Source: Kaistella treverensis (GTDB taxonomy: Bacteria > Bacteroidota > Bacteroidia > Flavobacteriales > Weeksellaceae). Taken from it: a stretch of DNA of 64,000 nt. The first letter of the stretch is position 1; every line of letters starts with the position of its first letter. Shown here piece after piece: positions 44,341 to 52,728 of this stretch. A model generated the notes under the pieces. The model saw only the letters and a list, made by a program, of their open reading frames with translations, ran no database searches and was not told the DNA's origin. Location of the stretch: positions 62,001-126,000 of the forward strand of contig NZ_FORQ01000002.1 of NCBI RefSeq assembly GCF_900114045.1. Direction: 5' to 3'. The translations under genes and the position numbers were made by a program.

Positions 44341-45036
44341 TTATAAAATTGATTTAATTTCGTGCAGTTGGCGTATCGTTTTTACGCCTTCGGCGGTGTA
44401 TTTATCATCGAATACATCGAAGTAAATCACTTTTAAGCCGAAAGATTTTCCACCTTCAATATCGGCAATCCAGTCATCACCAATCATTATGGATTCCTCG
44501 ATTTGCGCACTCGCTTTCTTCAGCGCATAATCATAAATTTCCGGTTTTGGTTTCCGAATGTTGATTTCATCGGCGCTTGTGATGGTTTTAAAATAGTTTT
44601 TAATACCGGAAAGTTCACATTTTTTCGCGGTTACCTCCTGAAAGCCGTTAGATAAAATATGCAGCGTATAACCTTTGTCGTGAAGATATTCCAAAAGATC
44701 AAAAGCGCCTTCTACCAGATCGTTGTAGTTGAGGATTTCATCTAAAAAATTATTTTCAAAAGTCTGTGCTAATGGAAAATCATCAATTCCAAAGAAAAGA
44801 AAAGAATCAAAAAAACGGTGTTTTCGCAGGTAATTTTTGTCGATTTCACCGTCGCGAATCTGTGCCCATAATCTTTCATTAATGGTAAAATATTCGCGGT
44901 GAAAGTCCTCAAAATTAAGATTATATTTTTCCTGAACCTCTTCTTTCTTAAATATCGCTTTCAGGGTAAGATAAGCGTTTGCGCGGTGATCCCAAAGTGT
45001 ATTATCGAGATCAAAAAAAATGTGCTGAATTTTCAT
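44341..45036 (-). CDS. HAD-family pyrimidine nucleotidase (YjjG-like)
   Basis: A 231-residue HAD hydrolase with motif I FFDLDNTLWDH (nucleophile Asp), motif II in HILSNGFQEVTAKK, motif III Lys near KPKPEIYDYALKK, and motif IV MIGDDWIADIEGGK. The NTLWDH variation fits YjjG-type nucleotidases, which dephosphorylate non-canonical pyrimidine nucleotides. I chose the ATG at 45036; the codon nine bases before it is TTG. A 44-residue ORF and an ECF sigma factor lie upstream on the same strand. Confidence 0.85.
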   Translation of the reverse strand: MKIQHIFFDLDNTLWDHRANAYLTLKAIFKKEEVQEKYNLNFEDFHREYFTINERLWAQIRDGEIDKNYLRKHRFFDSFLFFGIDDFPLAQTFENNFLDEILNYNDLVEGAFDLLEYLHDKGYTLHILSNGFQEVTAKKCELSGIKNYFKTITSADEINIRKPKPEIYDYALKKASAQIEESIMIGDDWIADIEGGKSFGLKVIYFDVFDDKYTAEGVKTIRQLHEIKSIL

Positions 45037-45061
45037 ACAGCACAAATTTAAGGAAAATAGG

Positions 45062-45196
45062 TTAGTTTTTGGATACGATACGAATTTTAGAGACCGTTTT
45101 TAAAACCTGAAGGTTTTTAGAATATCTCAGTAAAAATTCAACGGTCATCTGTTTTGGTTTCAAAAGTTTTCCGTTTAAAGTGTAATCGTTTTTCAT
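45062..45196 (-). CDS. 44-residue conserved-looking small protein
   Basis: An ORF of 44 codons on the minus strand, from ATG at 45196 to TAA at 45062. The product (opening MKNDYTLNGKLLKPKQM, then VEFLLRYSKNLQVLKT and VSKIRIVSKN) is basic, with an amphipathic middle and no signal peptide. It lies between an ECF sigma factor gene (40 bases upstream) and a HAD gene (25 bases downstream), all on one strand, and I recall similar short proteins beside the same sigma factor in Chryseobacterium. The function is unknown. Confidence 0.6.
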   Translation of the reverse strand: MKNDYTLNGKLLKPKQMTVEFLLRYSKNLQVLKTVSKIRIVSKN

Positions 45197-45236
45197 AGGC
45201 TTAAGTTTCACTAAAAACGCAGATTATTTCACTTTA

Positions 45237-45827
45237 TTATCTGGTCAAACTTATTTGGTGTTCTTCCATTATTTTTCGCAGGTTGATGAGTGCGTAACGC
45301 ACCCGGCCTAAAGTGGTATTGATGCTGGTATCAGTTTGTTCCGCTATTTCTTTGAAGGAAAGCGAATCGAAAAAGCGGAGTTTTACCACTTCCTGCTGAT
45401 TTGGCGGGAGAAAGTCCAGAATTTTACGCAAATCATCCTGAATCTGACGAGAAATCAGCTGCTCTTCAATATTTTCTTCGTCAATGCTGATGAGATCGAA
45501 AATTGAATATTCTTCATTTTCGAAAGACGTTTCCGAAACTTTGTTGTGTTTGGCTTTCAGGCGGTAATGATCGATGATGAGGTTGTGTGCAATTCTCTTT
45601 GCCCAAAGCACAAATTTTCCCTCTTCATTGTACCGGCCTTCTTTCAGCGTTACAATAATTTTCATGAAAGTATCCTGGAAAACGTCGTTTGCCACGGTGT
45701 CATCCATTACTTTGTAGAAAATATAGGAGAAAATATCTTTCTGGTGGCGATCAATGAGAACCGCCAGGGCCTTTTCATTGCCATTTTTATATGCAGAAAT
45801 CAGCCAACTGTCTGTATGTGTATTCAT
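45237..45827 (-). CDS. ECF-type RNA polymerase sigma factor
   Basis: A 196-residue sigma-70 family protein with region 2 (about 10-90, including NDVFQDTFMKIIVTL and EEGKFVLWAKRIAHNLIIDHYR) and region 4 (about 135-190, LPPNQQEVVKLRFFDSLSFKEIAEQTDTSINTTLGR with its helix-turn-helix). Regions 1 and 3 are absent, as in ECF factors. No anti-sigma gene is beside it; the downstream gene codes a 44-residue protein. Target promoters cannot be told from the window. Confidence 0.9.
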   Translation of the reverse strand: MNTHTDSWLISAYKNGNEKALAVLIDRHQKDIFSYIFYKVMDDTVANDVFQDTFMKIIVTLKEGRYNEEGKFVLWAKRIAHNLIIDHYRLKAKHNKVSETSFENEEYSIFDLISIDEENIEEQLISRQIQDDLRKILDFLPPNQQEVVKLRFFDSLSFKEIAEQTDTSINTTLGRVRYALINLRKIMEEHQISLTR

Positions 45828-45991
45828 AACTCGTAACTAAAAATTTATGAATGATCGCAAACCTAAAAATATCAGGTTGGCTTTCTTCGTTATTAAAAAA
45901 TCAGTAGAGTTATTTTACCATACTTTAGGTGTAAAAGTGAAGAGCTAATTTAAGCAAAAAGTTAATACTTTGTTAAAAAATTAAAAAATTT

Positions 45992-46480
45992 TTATTTTAA
46001 CAGATCGTGAATCATTACAATAGGCACATTTACCGTAAAATTGATGTTTAAGCCTTCTAATTTTTTACCGTTAATTCCGTTTTTATCGAACGGAAAAGCA
46101 TAACCTCCGGTTAAATCAATCAAACCAAACAGCGTAACACCAATTTTCGGTGCAATGTATTTGGTTGTTGCTTCAGCACCTGCTAAAAAATAATAAGCAT
46201 GGTAAAGATCTACATTCCGCTCAAAATTTAGCAAAATATCACCCTGGATTTTCGGCAGCGCGGCAAATTTTCCATTGGCAACTCCGAACATTCCGGCTGC
46301 GCCAAGGCGAAAAATCATGTCATCGTTCTCCAAAAACAGCAGCCGTCCACCGAGTTCCGCAAAGCTCGTATTCTGGTAAACATAACCGGCGTGAACCATT
46401 TTATGTACCGTAAGCTGTGCTTTAACACTGCCCGCAAAAGCTGCTAACAAAAAAAAAGGGAGCAAAAATCTCTTCAACAT
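45992..46480 (-). CDS. Secreted beta-rich protein, probable outer membrane protein
   Basis: A 162-residue protein with a signal peptide (to about residue 21, ending VKAQ). The mature part is made of short aromatic beta strands (HAGYVYQNTSFAELGGRLLFL, FRLGAAGMFGV, YHAYYFLAGAEATTKYIA, KIGVTLFGLIDLTGGYAF), the pattern of a small eight-stranded barrel. I do not recognise the family. It stands as its own unit between metK and the sigma factor gene. Confidence 0.7.
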   Translation of the reverse strand: MLKRFLLPFFLLAAFAGSVKAQLTVHKMVHAGYVYQNTSFAELGGRLLFLENDDMIFRLGAAGMFGVANGKFAALPKIQGDILLNFERNVDLYHAYYFLAGAEATTKYIAPKIGVTLFGLIDLTGGYAFPFDKNGINGKKLEGLNINFTVNVPIVMIHDLLK

Positions 46481-46514
46481 TGGTTATGATTTTATATTGT
46501 GCATAAAGTTAAAA

Positions 46515-46546
46515 AAAATGCCTTAACATTTTTGTTAAAGCATTTT
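46515..46546 (-). terminator. Rho-independent terminator of metK
   Basis: A 14-bp stem (AAAATGCCTTAACA / TGTTAAAGCATTTT, one mismatch) with a four-base loop and, on the minus strand, a T-run. It lies 9 bases after the metK stop. Confidence 0.8.
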
Positions 46547-46554
46547 ATATGATT

Positions 46555-47835
46555 TTATAAATTGAATTCCTTCTTTATTTCTTCTACTTTATCCAGTTTT
46601 TCCCAGGTAAAAAACTCCAGATCTTTTACGATTAAATCTTCACCGTTGGCACGTTTAAAAATTTTATCAGCAATATAATGCTCGCGTCCCATGTGGCCGT
46701 AGGAAGCGGTTTCCTGATAAATTGGATTTCTGAGTTTCAAATTCTGTTCGATTGCATAAGGTCTTAAATCGAAAATTTTCTGGATTTTGCCGGCAATTTC
46801 TCCGTCGTGCAAATCAACTTTTGAAGTTCCATAGGTATTTACATACAGTCCGCAAGGTTCTGCAACACCAATTGCGTAGGAAACCTGCACCAAAATTTCG
46901 TCAGCAACACCTGCCGCCACAAGATTTTTAGCAATGTGTCGCACGGCATAAGCCGCACTTCTATCAACTTTTGACGGATCTTTTCCGGAAAAAGCACCAC
47001 CACCGTGCGCACCTTTACCACCGTAAGTATCTACAATAATTTTTCGGCCGGTTAAACCCGTATCACCGTGTGGTCCACCGATTACAAACTTCCCAGTAGG
47101 ATTGATGTGATAGGTAATCTGATCATTGAAAAGCTCCTGAATAGCTCTCGGCTGCATGGCTTTAACCTTCGGAATAAGAATTTCGATAATATCTTTTCGG
47201 ATTTTAGCAAGCATTGCTTCTTCGCTGCCAAAATCATCGTGCTGTGTAGAAACTACTATAGAATCAATTCTGATTGGTTTGTGATCATCCGAATATTCAA
47301 TGGTAACCTGCGATTTCGCATCAGGACGCAGATATTTTATCGCATTGTTTTCTCGCCGCAAATTCGCCAGTTCTTTTAATATTACATGCGCTAAATCCAG
47401 CGCAAGCGGCATATAATTTTCGGTTTCATTGGTAGCGTAACCGAACATCATTCCTTGGTCCCCTGCTCCCTGCGAATTTGCACGGCTTTCGAAATCGTCG
47501 TTTTCAGAAACACGGTCCACACCTTGGTTGATATCGGGAGATTGTTCATGAATAGCGGAAATCACACCACACGAATCACCATTAAACATATATTCCCCTT
47601 TCGTATAGCCGATTTTGTTGATGACTTTACGCGCGATATCTTGCACGTCAAGGTATGCTGATGATTTCACCTCACCCGCCAAAACTACCTGGCCAGTAGT
47701 TACCAAGGTTTCACAGGCTACTTTAGAGGTTGGATCGTTTGCGAGAAAATTATCGATTAATGCGTCGGAAATCTGGTCGGCCACTTTATCCGGATGCCCT
47801 TCGGAAACCGATTCAGACGTAAATAAATAAGACAT
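46555..47835 (-). CDS. metK: S-adenosylmethionine synthetase
   Basis: A 426-residue MAT enzyme. The N-terminal [18 protein letters not shown], the [12 protein letters not shown] loop near residue 122, and [21 protein letters not shown] and the P-loop-like [16 protein letters not shown] near residues 260-295 are all present. It makes SAM from methionine and ATP. The gene is preceded on its strand by a near-consensus promoter and what appears to be a SAM-II riboswitch, which would lower expression when SAM is plentiful. Confidence 0.97.
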   Translation of the reverse strand: MSYLFTSESVSEGHPDKVADQISDALIDNFLANDPTSKVACETLVTTGQVVLAGEVKSSAYLDVQDIARKVINKIGYTKGEYMFNGDSCGVISAIHEQSPDINQGVDRVSENDDFESRANSQGAGDQGMMFGYATNETENYMPLALDLAHVILKELANLRRENNAIKYLRPDAKSQVTIEYSDDHKPIRIDSIVVSTQHDDFGSEEAMLAKIRKDIIEILIPKVKAMQPRAIQELFNDQITYHINPTGKFVIGGPHGDTGLTGRKIIVDTYGGKGAHGGGAFSGKDPSKVDRSAAYAVRHIAKNLVAAGVADEILVQVSYAIGVAEPCGLYVNTYGTSKVDLHDGEIAGKIQKIFDLRPYAIEQNLKLRNPIYQETASYGHMGREHYIADKIFKRANGEDLIVKDLEFFTWEKLDKVEEIKKEFNL

Positions 47836-47904
47836 ATTTCTTTTGTTTTTTTAATTAAAAAGTACGGGAAAAATACCTGGAATGATTGCAAAAGAAACTA
47901 AAAG

Positions 47905-47963
47905 AAAATCGGTTTTAGCATTTTTTACTGAGGTTGCAATCAATACAAATTTTTCCTCCTAAT
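47905..47963 (-). ncRNA. Probable SAM-II riboswitch in the metK leader
   Basis: Read on the minus strand: a P1 5' arm AGGAGG, a 21-base loop ending ATTGCAA, the P1 3' arm CCTC, then AGTAAAAAATGCTAAAACC. This order and the ATTGCA...TAAA...TGCTAAAA signature fit the SAM-II fold, in which the 3' part forms a pseudoknot with the loop. It lies 70 bases before metK, and the predicted transcript start is within a few bases of its 5' end. I could not compute the pseudoknot or a covariance score. Confidence 0.65.
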
Positions 47964-47970
47964 TGTGGCG

Positions 47971-48000
47971 CAAATTTACTCACTATTTACCGAAGCGCAA
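47971..48000 (-). promoter_or_regulatory. Promoter of metK
   Basis: On the minus strand, TTG (48000-47998) and TAAATTTG (47978-47971) are 19 bases apart, a full match to the Bacteroidota consensus. Transcription should begin near 47964, at the start of the SAM-II-like element. Confidence 0.78.
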
Positions 48001-48021
48001 AATTTATCCGGATGTTAAAAA

Positions 48022-48975
48022 TCATTGTGGCTTGATGACGGTAAATTCTTCAGGATTTTCATTGAAGCTCAGTTTTGACTTCAGAGATTCGGCGATGAAC
48101 TGAATCATTTCATCTAAAATTTTCTGCTTATACGTCGGTTTGTAATAAATCATCGAAATTTCGCGGTACGGAAAAGGCTTGCGGAAACGTTTTACTTTTT
48201 CTTTTTGCTTGTCGGAAAGCTGCTCTACAGCAAGTTCCGGTAAAATGCTGATGCCGCCCAATTTATCAACTAGTTGTACCAAAGTCGTAATATTTGAGGC
48301 TACAAACTCCAGATTTTTGGGTGTCACCGTATTTTCTCGCAATTCACAAATATTTTCAAACTGCGTCCGCAGGCAGTTTCCTTCTTCCAAGAGCCAAACT
48401 TTGTGCACATCTATTTTTTCCGGAATTACAAAACTGTCTTCTTTCTGTTCTTCACTTATTTCGGCGGAATAAAGCATCAGTTCTTCATTGAAAAGAAAAT
48501 CGTGGTAAAATTCGTCAGCTGCGGAGTACGGCGTTGAAATAATTCCCGCGTCCAGTTCTCCGGATTTCAAAGCTTTAATAATATTGTCCGTCGTCATTTC
48601 TTTTACATTGAGCTGAATTTTCGGATGATTTTTCAAAAAATCAAAGATTTCAGACGGTAAAATCGAGCCGGAAACTGTTGGAATAATGCCGAGGTTTAAC
48701 TTTCCTGCCAGCACATTATTAAGGTCGTTCGCTTTGGTTTTTAGTTCATTAATGGCATCTACCACTTTTTTCGCTTCGATGATAAGCTGCACACCAACAT
48801 CTGTGGTACGGATTGGATGCGTGGTACGGTCGAAAATTTTCACATCCAGTTCTTCTTCGAATTTCTGAATCATCGCACTCAAAGTCGGCTGCGTAATAAA
48901 ACACGCCTGCGCCGCATTTCCAAAATGCTTAAATTTATCTACAGCGATAAGATATTCCAATTGCTGAATGTTCAT
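48022..48975 (-). CDS. oxyR: OxyR-like LysR-family regulator
   Basis: A 317-residue LysR protein: an N-terminal winged helix (1-60, MNIQQLEYLIAVDKF, ACFITQPTLSAMIQKFEEELDVKIFDR) and a substrate-type domain. WLLEEGNCLRTQFENIC places cysteines at 201 and 210, the same spacing and almost the same numbers as the peroxide-sensing Cys199/Cys208 of E. coli OxyR. It should therefore respond to hydrogen peroxide by a disulfide. The start at 48975 fits the family. A catalase-fold gene is divergent, and the two share a 90-base region. Confidence 0.88.
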   Translation of the reverse strand: MNIQQLEYLIAVDKFKHFGNAAQACFITQPTLSAMIQKFEEELDVKIFDRTTHPIRTTDVGVQLIIEAKKVVDAINELKTKANDLNNVLAGKLNLGIIPTVSGSILPSEIFDFLKNHPKIQLNVKEMTTDNIIKALKSGELDAGIISTPYSAADEFYHDFLFNEELMLYSAEISEEQKEDSFVIPEKIDVHKVWLLEEGNCLRTQFENICELRENTVTPKNLEFVASNITTLVQLVDKLGGISILPELAVEQLSDKQKEKVKRFRKPFPYREISMIYYKPTYKQKILDEMIQFIAESLKSKLSFNENPEEFTVIKPQ

Positions 48976-49065
48976 ACCATTAATTTTATCTATGCCAAAT
49001 ATACTGAGTTTTTGCCGGAATCCCATTAATTTTAGATAAATTTGAAGGCTACAATATTGCAAATT
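48976..49065. promoter_or_regulatory. Divergent promoter region of oxyR-like and catalase-fold genes
   Basis: A minus-strand TATATTTG (49003-48996) serves the regulator, and a plus-strand TAAATTTG (49037-49044) serves the catalase-fold gene. The 12-base sequence CCATTAATTTTA occurs twice in the same direction (48977-48988 and 49023-49034), and TTTATCTA (48985-48992) is matched by its inverse TAGATAAA (49033-49040). These are candidate operators. Confidence 0.6.
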
Positions 49066-50487
49066 ATGAGTATCAAGAAAATGGGCAATATAGCCCAGAA
49101 TCCTTTCTACGACACCATCGACAGATCACGGAATATTCAGGACAATCCGATGAATGCTGCATCTAGTTTCCAAGAGCAGGACTTTCCGCAAATCTTACGC
49201 GGAACTATTCCGGAACGTGCACTTTTTACAAAAGGTACCGGCGCCTACGGAACTTTCACGGTTACCAACGATATCACTCAGTTTACCAATGCCAATTTAT
49301 TTTCCTCGGTTGGAAAAATTTGCCGCTGTTTTGCCCGATTTTCTGATTTTACAAGTGAAAAAGGCAGCGCGGACACCAACAGGGATTCAAGAGGTTTTGC
49401 GCTGAAATTTTATACCGAAGACGGAATCTGGGATTTGGTCGGCAGCAACAGCCCGGTTTTTTTCATCAAAGAGCCCGCAAAATTTCCGGAATTTGTGCGA
49501 ACTCAGCAGCGCTCGCCAATAACGAATTTAAAAAGCACCACCGAAATGTGGAATTTCTGCTGTGCAAATCCCGAAACGCTGCACCATTTGCTCATGTACT
49601 TTTCCGGCCGTGGAACGCCGAAAGGTTTTCGCCATTTGAACGGGTATGGTTCGCACACCTATTCGATGATTAATGCTGAAAACGAGCGCGTCTGGGTGAA
49701 ATATCATATTAAAACCAACCAAGGCATTAAAAATCTCGTTCCAACACAAGCTGCTCAGCTAAAAAGCACGAACCCGGATTTTGCGCAGGAAGATTTCATC
49801 AATGCTCTGCAAAACGGTGATTTCCCGATATGGACACTTTATATTCAGGTAATGACGGAAGATCAGGCGAAAAACTTCCGCTGGAATCCGTTCGATGTTA
49901 CGAAGGTTTGGTTTCACGATGAATTTCCGCTGATTGAAGTTGGTGAAATCGAGCTTAATGAAATTCCGTCTGATTATCAGTCGAATGTTGAAGAAGTTGC
50001 CTTTTCGCCGGCAAATTTCGTTCAGGGTTTAGGACTTTCGCCTGACCCAATTTTACAGGCCAGAATTGCTACTTACGGTGAAGCGCAACAGCACAGACTT
50101 GGCAGACACGCCAATTTGCTTGAAGTGAACCGCTGCCCGTTTTCACCGGAAAAAGACAAATCAGAAAAAAACGACCAAACAGCCCGGAATTTTTCTGAAT
50201 TCGATAAGGAAGATGCTTTTCCCGAAAGCTTTTACAGCGAAAATGAAGATGATCACTTTACGCAGCCCGGTTTATTTTACACAAAAGCACTTCAGGATTA
50301 TGACCGAATAGAACTTGTTCGAAATATTATCGAATCAATTAACGAAATCTCCGGCCTGGATCGCGAAGAAATAATAAACCGACAAATTTGTCATTTTTTC
50401 CGCGCAAATATTGAACTTGGAATGAAAATCGCAATGGGGTTGCAGATCAACATCGATGCTAATATGATGAACCACGCTGGAAGTTAA
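49066..50487 (+). CDS. Catalase-family protein lacking the distal histidine
   Basis: A 473-residue protein of the monofunctional heme catalase family. Most active-site residues are kept: Asn128 in DLVGSNSPVFF, Arg333 and heme-ligand Tyr337 in QARIATYGEAQQHRLG, and ARFS and RDSRGFALKFYTEDG. But the catalytic His of the VVHAKG motif is Phe54 (ALFTKG, codon TTT at 49225-49227). Removal of this His abolishes catalase activity in studied enzymes. The reading frame is intact over the whole length, so it is not a pseudogene by frameshift. The start ATG at 49066 is preceded by a -7 element; the oxyR-like gene is divergent. Confidence 0.85.
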   Translation: MSIKKMGNIAQNPFYDTIDRSRNIQDNPMNAASSFQEQDFPQILRGTIPERALFTKGTGAYGTFTVTNDITQFTNANLFSSVGKICRCFARFSDFTSEKGSADTNRDSRGFALKFYTEDGIWDLVGSNSPVFFIKEPAKFPEFVRTQQRSPITNLKSTTEMWNFCCANPETLHHLLMYFSGRGTPKGFRHLNGYGSHTYSMINAENERVWVKYHIKTNQGIKNLVPTQAAQLKSTNPDFAQEDFINALQNGDFPIWTLYIQVMTEDQAKNFRWNPFDVTKVWFHDEFPLIEVGEIELNEIPSDYQSNVEEVAFSPANFVQGLGLSPDPILQARIATYGEAQQHRLGRHANLLEVNRCPFSPEKDKSEKNDQTARNFSEFDKEDAFPESFYSENEDDHFTQPGLFYTKALQDYDRIELVRNIIESINEISGLDREEIINRQICHFFRANIELGMKIAMGLQINIDANMMNHAGS

Positions 50488-50588
50488 AAAAATTAACATA
50501 AATTATCATTTCGGTAATGATAACGCCTTCATTAAATACACTTTATTAAAAAATATTGTTTAATTTGCGAAAAACTCTTAATAACGCC

Positions 50589-51356
50589 ATGTCCTACCAA
50601 AATATTAATGTAGAAACGGATCAAAAAACCGCCGTAATCACCATTAACAGACCGCAGAGCCTAAATGCGCTGAACGCCTTAACAATCACAGAATTAAGCA
50701 AAGCTTTAGACGAAATTGAACAGGATTCGAAGTTCAGAGTGGTAATTATCATCGGAAGTGGTGAAAAATCCTTTGTTGCAGGCGCTGATATTAAAGAATT
50801 TTCGGATTTCGGAACAAGCGCAGCTGAAGATTTAGCAAGAAACGGCCAGAACATTTTATTCAATAAAATTGAAAACCTCAGCAAACCCGTAATTGCCGCT
50901 GTTAACGGCTTTGCATTAGGTGGAGGTTTAGAGCTTGCCATGGCGTGTCACATTCGCTATGCCTCAGAAAACGCGAAACTTGGCTTGCCGGAAGTAACTT
51001 TAGGTTTAATTCCAGGTTACGGCGGAACGCAAAGATTGCCGAAACTGGTTGGAAAAGGTTTGGCAAACGAGATGATATTTTCAGCGAAAATGATTCCGGC
51101 GCAACGTGCAAAAGAAATTGGGCTTGTAAACGATGTTTTTTCTTTAGACGAACTTCTAGCGAAAGCAAAAGAATTAGCAAACCAAATCGCACAGAATTCA
51201 CCCATGGGAATTGCAAAAGCAATTGAAGCGGTAAATAAATCAGACGGTGAAAACGGCTTCGAAACCGAGATTAAATCTTTCGGTGAACTCTTTGAAATGG
51301 CTGATAAAAAAGAAGGTGTTACTGCGTTTTTAGAAAAGAGAAAACCTTCATTTTAA
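50589..51356 (+). CDS. Enoyl-CoA hydratase/crotonase-family protein
   Basis: A 255-residue crotonase with the CoA-binding FVAGADIKEFSDFGT near residue 62, the oxyanion-hole GFALGGGLELAMAC near residue 105, and the catalytic Glu region LGLPEVTLGLIPGYGGTQRLP near residue 128. The two glutamates expected for hydration lie in GGGLEL and LPEV. It would hydrate 2-enoyl-CoA in fatty-acid or amino-acid breakdown. I use the ATG at 50589, not an upstream codon at 50556. The deaminase gene follows after 24 bases. Confidence 0.9.
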   Translation: MSYQNINVETDQKTAVITINRPQSLNALNALTITELSKALDEIEQDSKFRVVIIIGSGEKSFVAGADIKEFSDFGTSAAEDLARNGQNILFNKIENLSKPVIAAVNGFALGGGLELAMACHIRYASENAKLGLPEVTLGLIPGYGGTQRLPKLVGKGLANEMIFSAKMIPAQRAKEIGLVNDVFSLDELLAKAKELANQIAQNSPMGIAKAIEAVNKSDGENGFETEIKSFGELFEMADKKEGVTAFLEKRKPSF

Positions 51357-51380
51357 GTAAAAAATTTAAAAGTTATACGT

Positions 51381-51836
51381 TTGGACGTAACAAAATTTGA
51401 TTTAGCATATCTGGAAATGGCCGCGGTATGGTCTAGACTTTCCTACTGCAAACGAAAGCAGGTAGGCGCGCTGATTGTGAAAGACCGAATGATTATTTCC
51501 GATGGTTATAACGGAACACCTTCGGGATTCGAAAACTGTTGCGAAGACGACAACGGGAAAACCCAATGGTTTGTGCTTCATGCAGAAGCCAACGCGATAT
51601 TGAAACTCGCCGGCTCTACGCAGTCGGCAAAAGGCGCCACATTATATCTTACGCTATCGCCTTGTAAAGAATGCAGCAAACTTATTTTACAGGCCGGAAT
51701 ACGAAAAGTGGTATATATTGACGAATATTCCGACGAAGACGGTATAGAATTTTTAAAAAATCATGGAATCGAGCTTTTAAGAGTGTCACATGATATTTTA
51801 AAGCAAAAAACACAAAAAAATGATTACCTGGGATGA
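51381..51836 (+). CDS. Deoxycytidylate deaminase (ComEB-like)
   Basis: A 151-residue zinc deaminase with the catalytic LHAEANAIL (His and Glu) near residue 68 and the zinc-binding SPCKECSK near residue 93. The opening RLSYCKRKQVGALIVKDRMIISDGYNGTPSG is the dCMP deaminase pattern. It turns dCMP into dUMP for dTMP synthesis. The start is TTG at 51381; no upstream ATG gives a family-like N-terminus. Its 3' end overlaps the start of xerD by 17 bases. Confidence 0.88.
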   Translation: MDVTKFDLAYLEMAAVWSRLSYCKRKQVGALIVKDRMIISDGYNGTPSGFENCCEDDNGKTQWFVLHAEANAILKLAGSTQSAKGATLYLTLSPCKECSKLILQAGIRKVVYIDEYSDEDGIEFLKNHGIELLRVSHDILKQKTQKNDYLG

Positions 51837-52728
51837 CAAAATCAAAGATTTCGAAACATTTTTAAAATTTGAACGAAATTTTTCAGAGAATACTGTAGAT
51901 GCTTATTTGCGTGACCTGCGCAAGCTTCAGAATTATGCAGAATTTGACCTTGAAGGTGTTGGACCACTGCAGATTAGTTACGAAAACATTCAGGAATACC
52001 TTTATCAGTTTTCCAAAAAGAAATTCAGCGAAAGAACGCAGGCGCGTTGGGTTTCATCCATAAAAGCTTTCTTTAAATATCTTCTTGATGATGAAGTGCG
52101 TGCGGATAATCCCGCAACACTGATTGAAGGTCCAAAATTAGGACTTTATTTACCCGACACTTTAAGTTTTGTTGATGTTGAGCGAATTATAAAAGCCATC
52201 GACGTTACTACAGAACTCGGCAAACGAAACCAGTGTATGATCGAAGTTTTATACGGCTGCGGTCTGCGCGTTTCCGAACTTATCGATCTTAAAATTTCAA
52301 ACATCAACTTTAAAGAATTATATCTGAAGGTTGAAGGCAAAGGAAACAAAACCCGTTTTGTGCCACTTGCTCGTTACACCGCCGACCTCATCAAAGATTA
52401 TCACGAAAATGTGCGGTCGAAATATAAGGTTAATAAAAAATGCGAGGACATTCTCTTCCTCAACAGCCGCGGTTCTTCGATGTCGCGCGTTATTGTTTTC
52501 ATCATCATTAAAGAATTAACCGAAAAAGCCGGCATCAGCAAGAAAATTTCGCCACACACATTCCGCCATTCTTTTGCCACGCATTTATTGCAAAACGGCG
52601 CCGATCTGCGCTATATCCAAGAAATGCTCGGCCATTCCAGCATTACAACCACCGAAATTTACACGCATTTGAAAAACGAAGAACTGCGTGAAGTGATCCT
52701 TAATTACCATCCGCGAAATATTTCCTGA
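51820..52728 (+). CDS. xerD: Tyrosine recombinase XerD
   Basis: A 302-residue tyrosine recombinase. The N-terminal SAM-like domain (about 5-95) starts with FLKFERNFSENTVDAYLRDLRKL. The catalytic residues are visible as Arg in GCGLRVSEL, Lys in VEGKGNKTR, His-x-x-Arg in HTFRHSFATHLL, His in LGHSSITTT and Tyr in EIYTH. It resolves chromosome dimers at dif with its partner. Bacteroidota often have one or two such genes; I use xerD by similarity. It overlaps the deaminase gene by 17 bases and the NUDIX gene by one. Confidence 0.88.
   Translation: MITWDDKIKDFETFLKFERNFSENTVDAYLRDLRKLQNYAEFDLEGVGPLQISYENIQEYLYQFSKKKFSERTQARWVSSIKAFFKYLLDDEVRADNPATLIEGPKLGLYLPDTLSFVDVERIIKAIDVTTELGKRNQCMIEVLYGCGLRVSELIDLKISNINFKELYLKVEGKGNKTRFVPLARYTADLIKDYHENVRSKYKVNKKCEDILFLNSRGSSMSRVIVFIIIKELTEKAGISKKISPHTFRHSFATHLLQNGADLRYIQEMLGHSSITTTEIYTHLKNEELREVILNYHPRNIS

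Noticed and set aside
48976-49062. Longer start for the OxyR-like regulator
   Set aside because: It would cover the divergent promoter region and add 29 residues before the conserved helix-turn-helix opening MNIQQLEYL.
49066-49300. Frameshift as the reason for the missing catalase histidine
   Set aside because: The residues on both sides of Phe54 (IPERA and TKGTGAYGTF) align with catalases in one frame, so it is a substitution and not a frame error.
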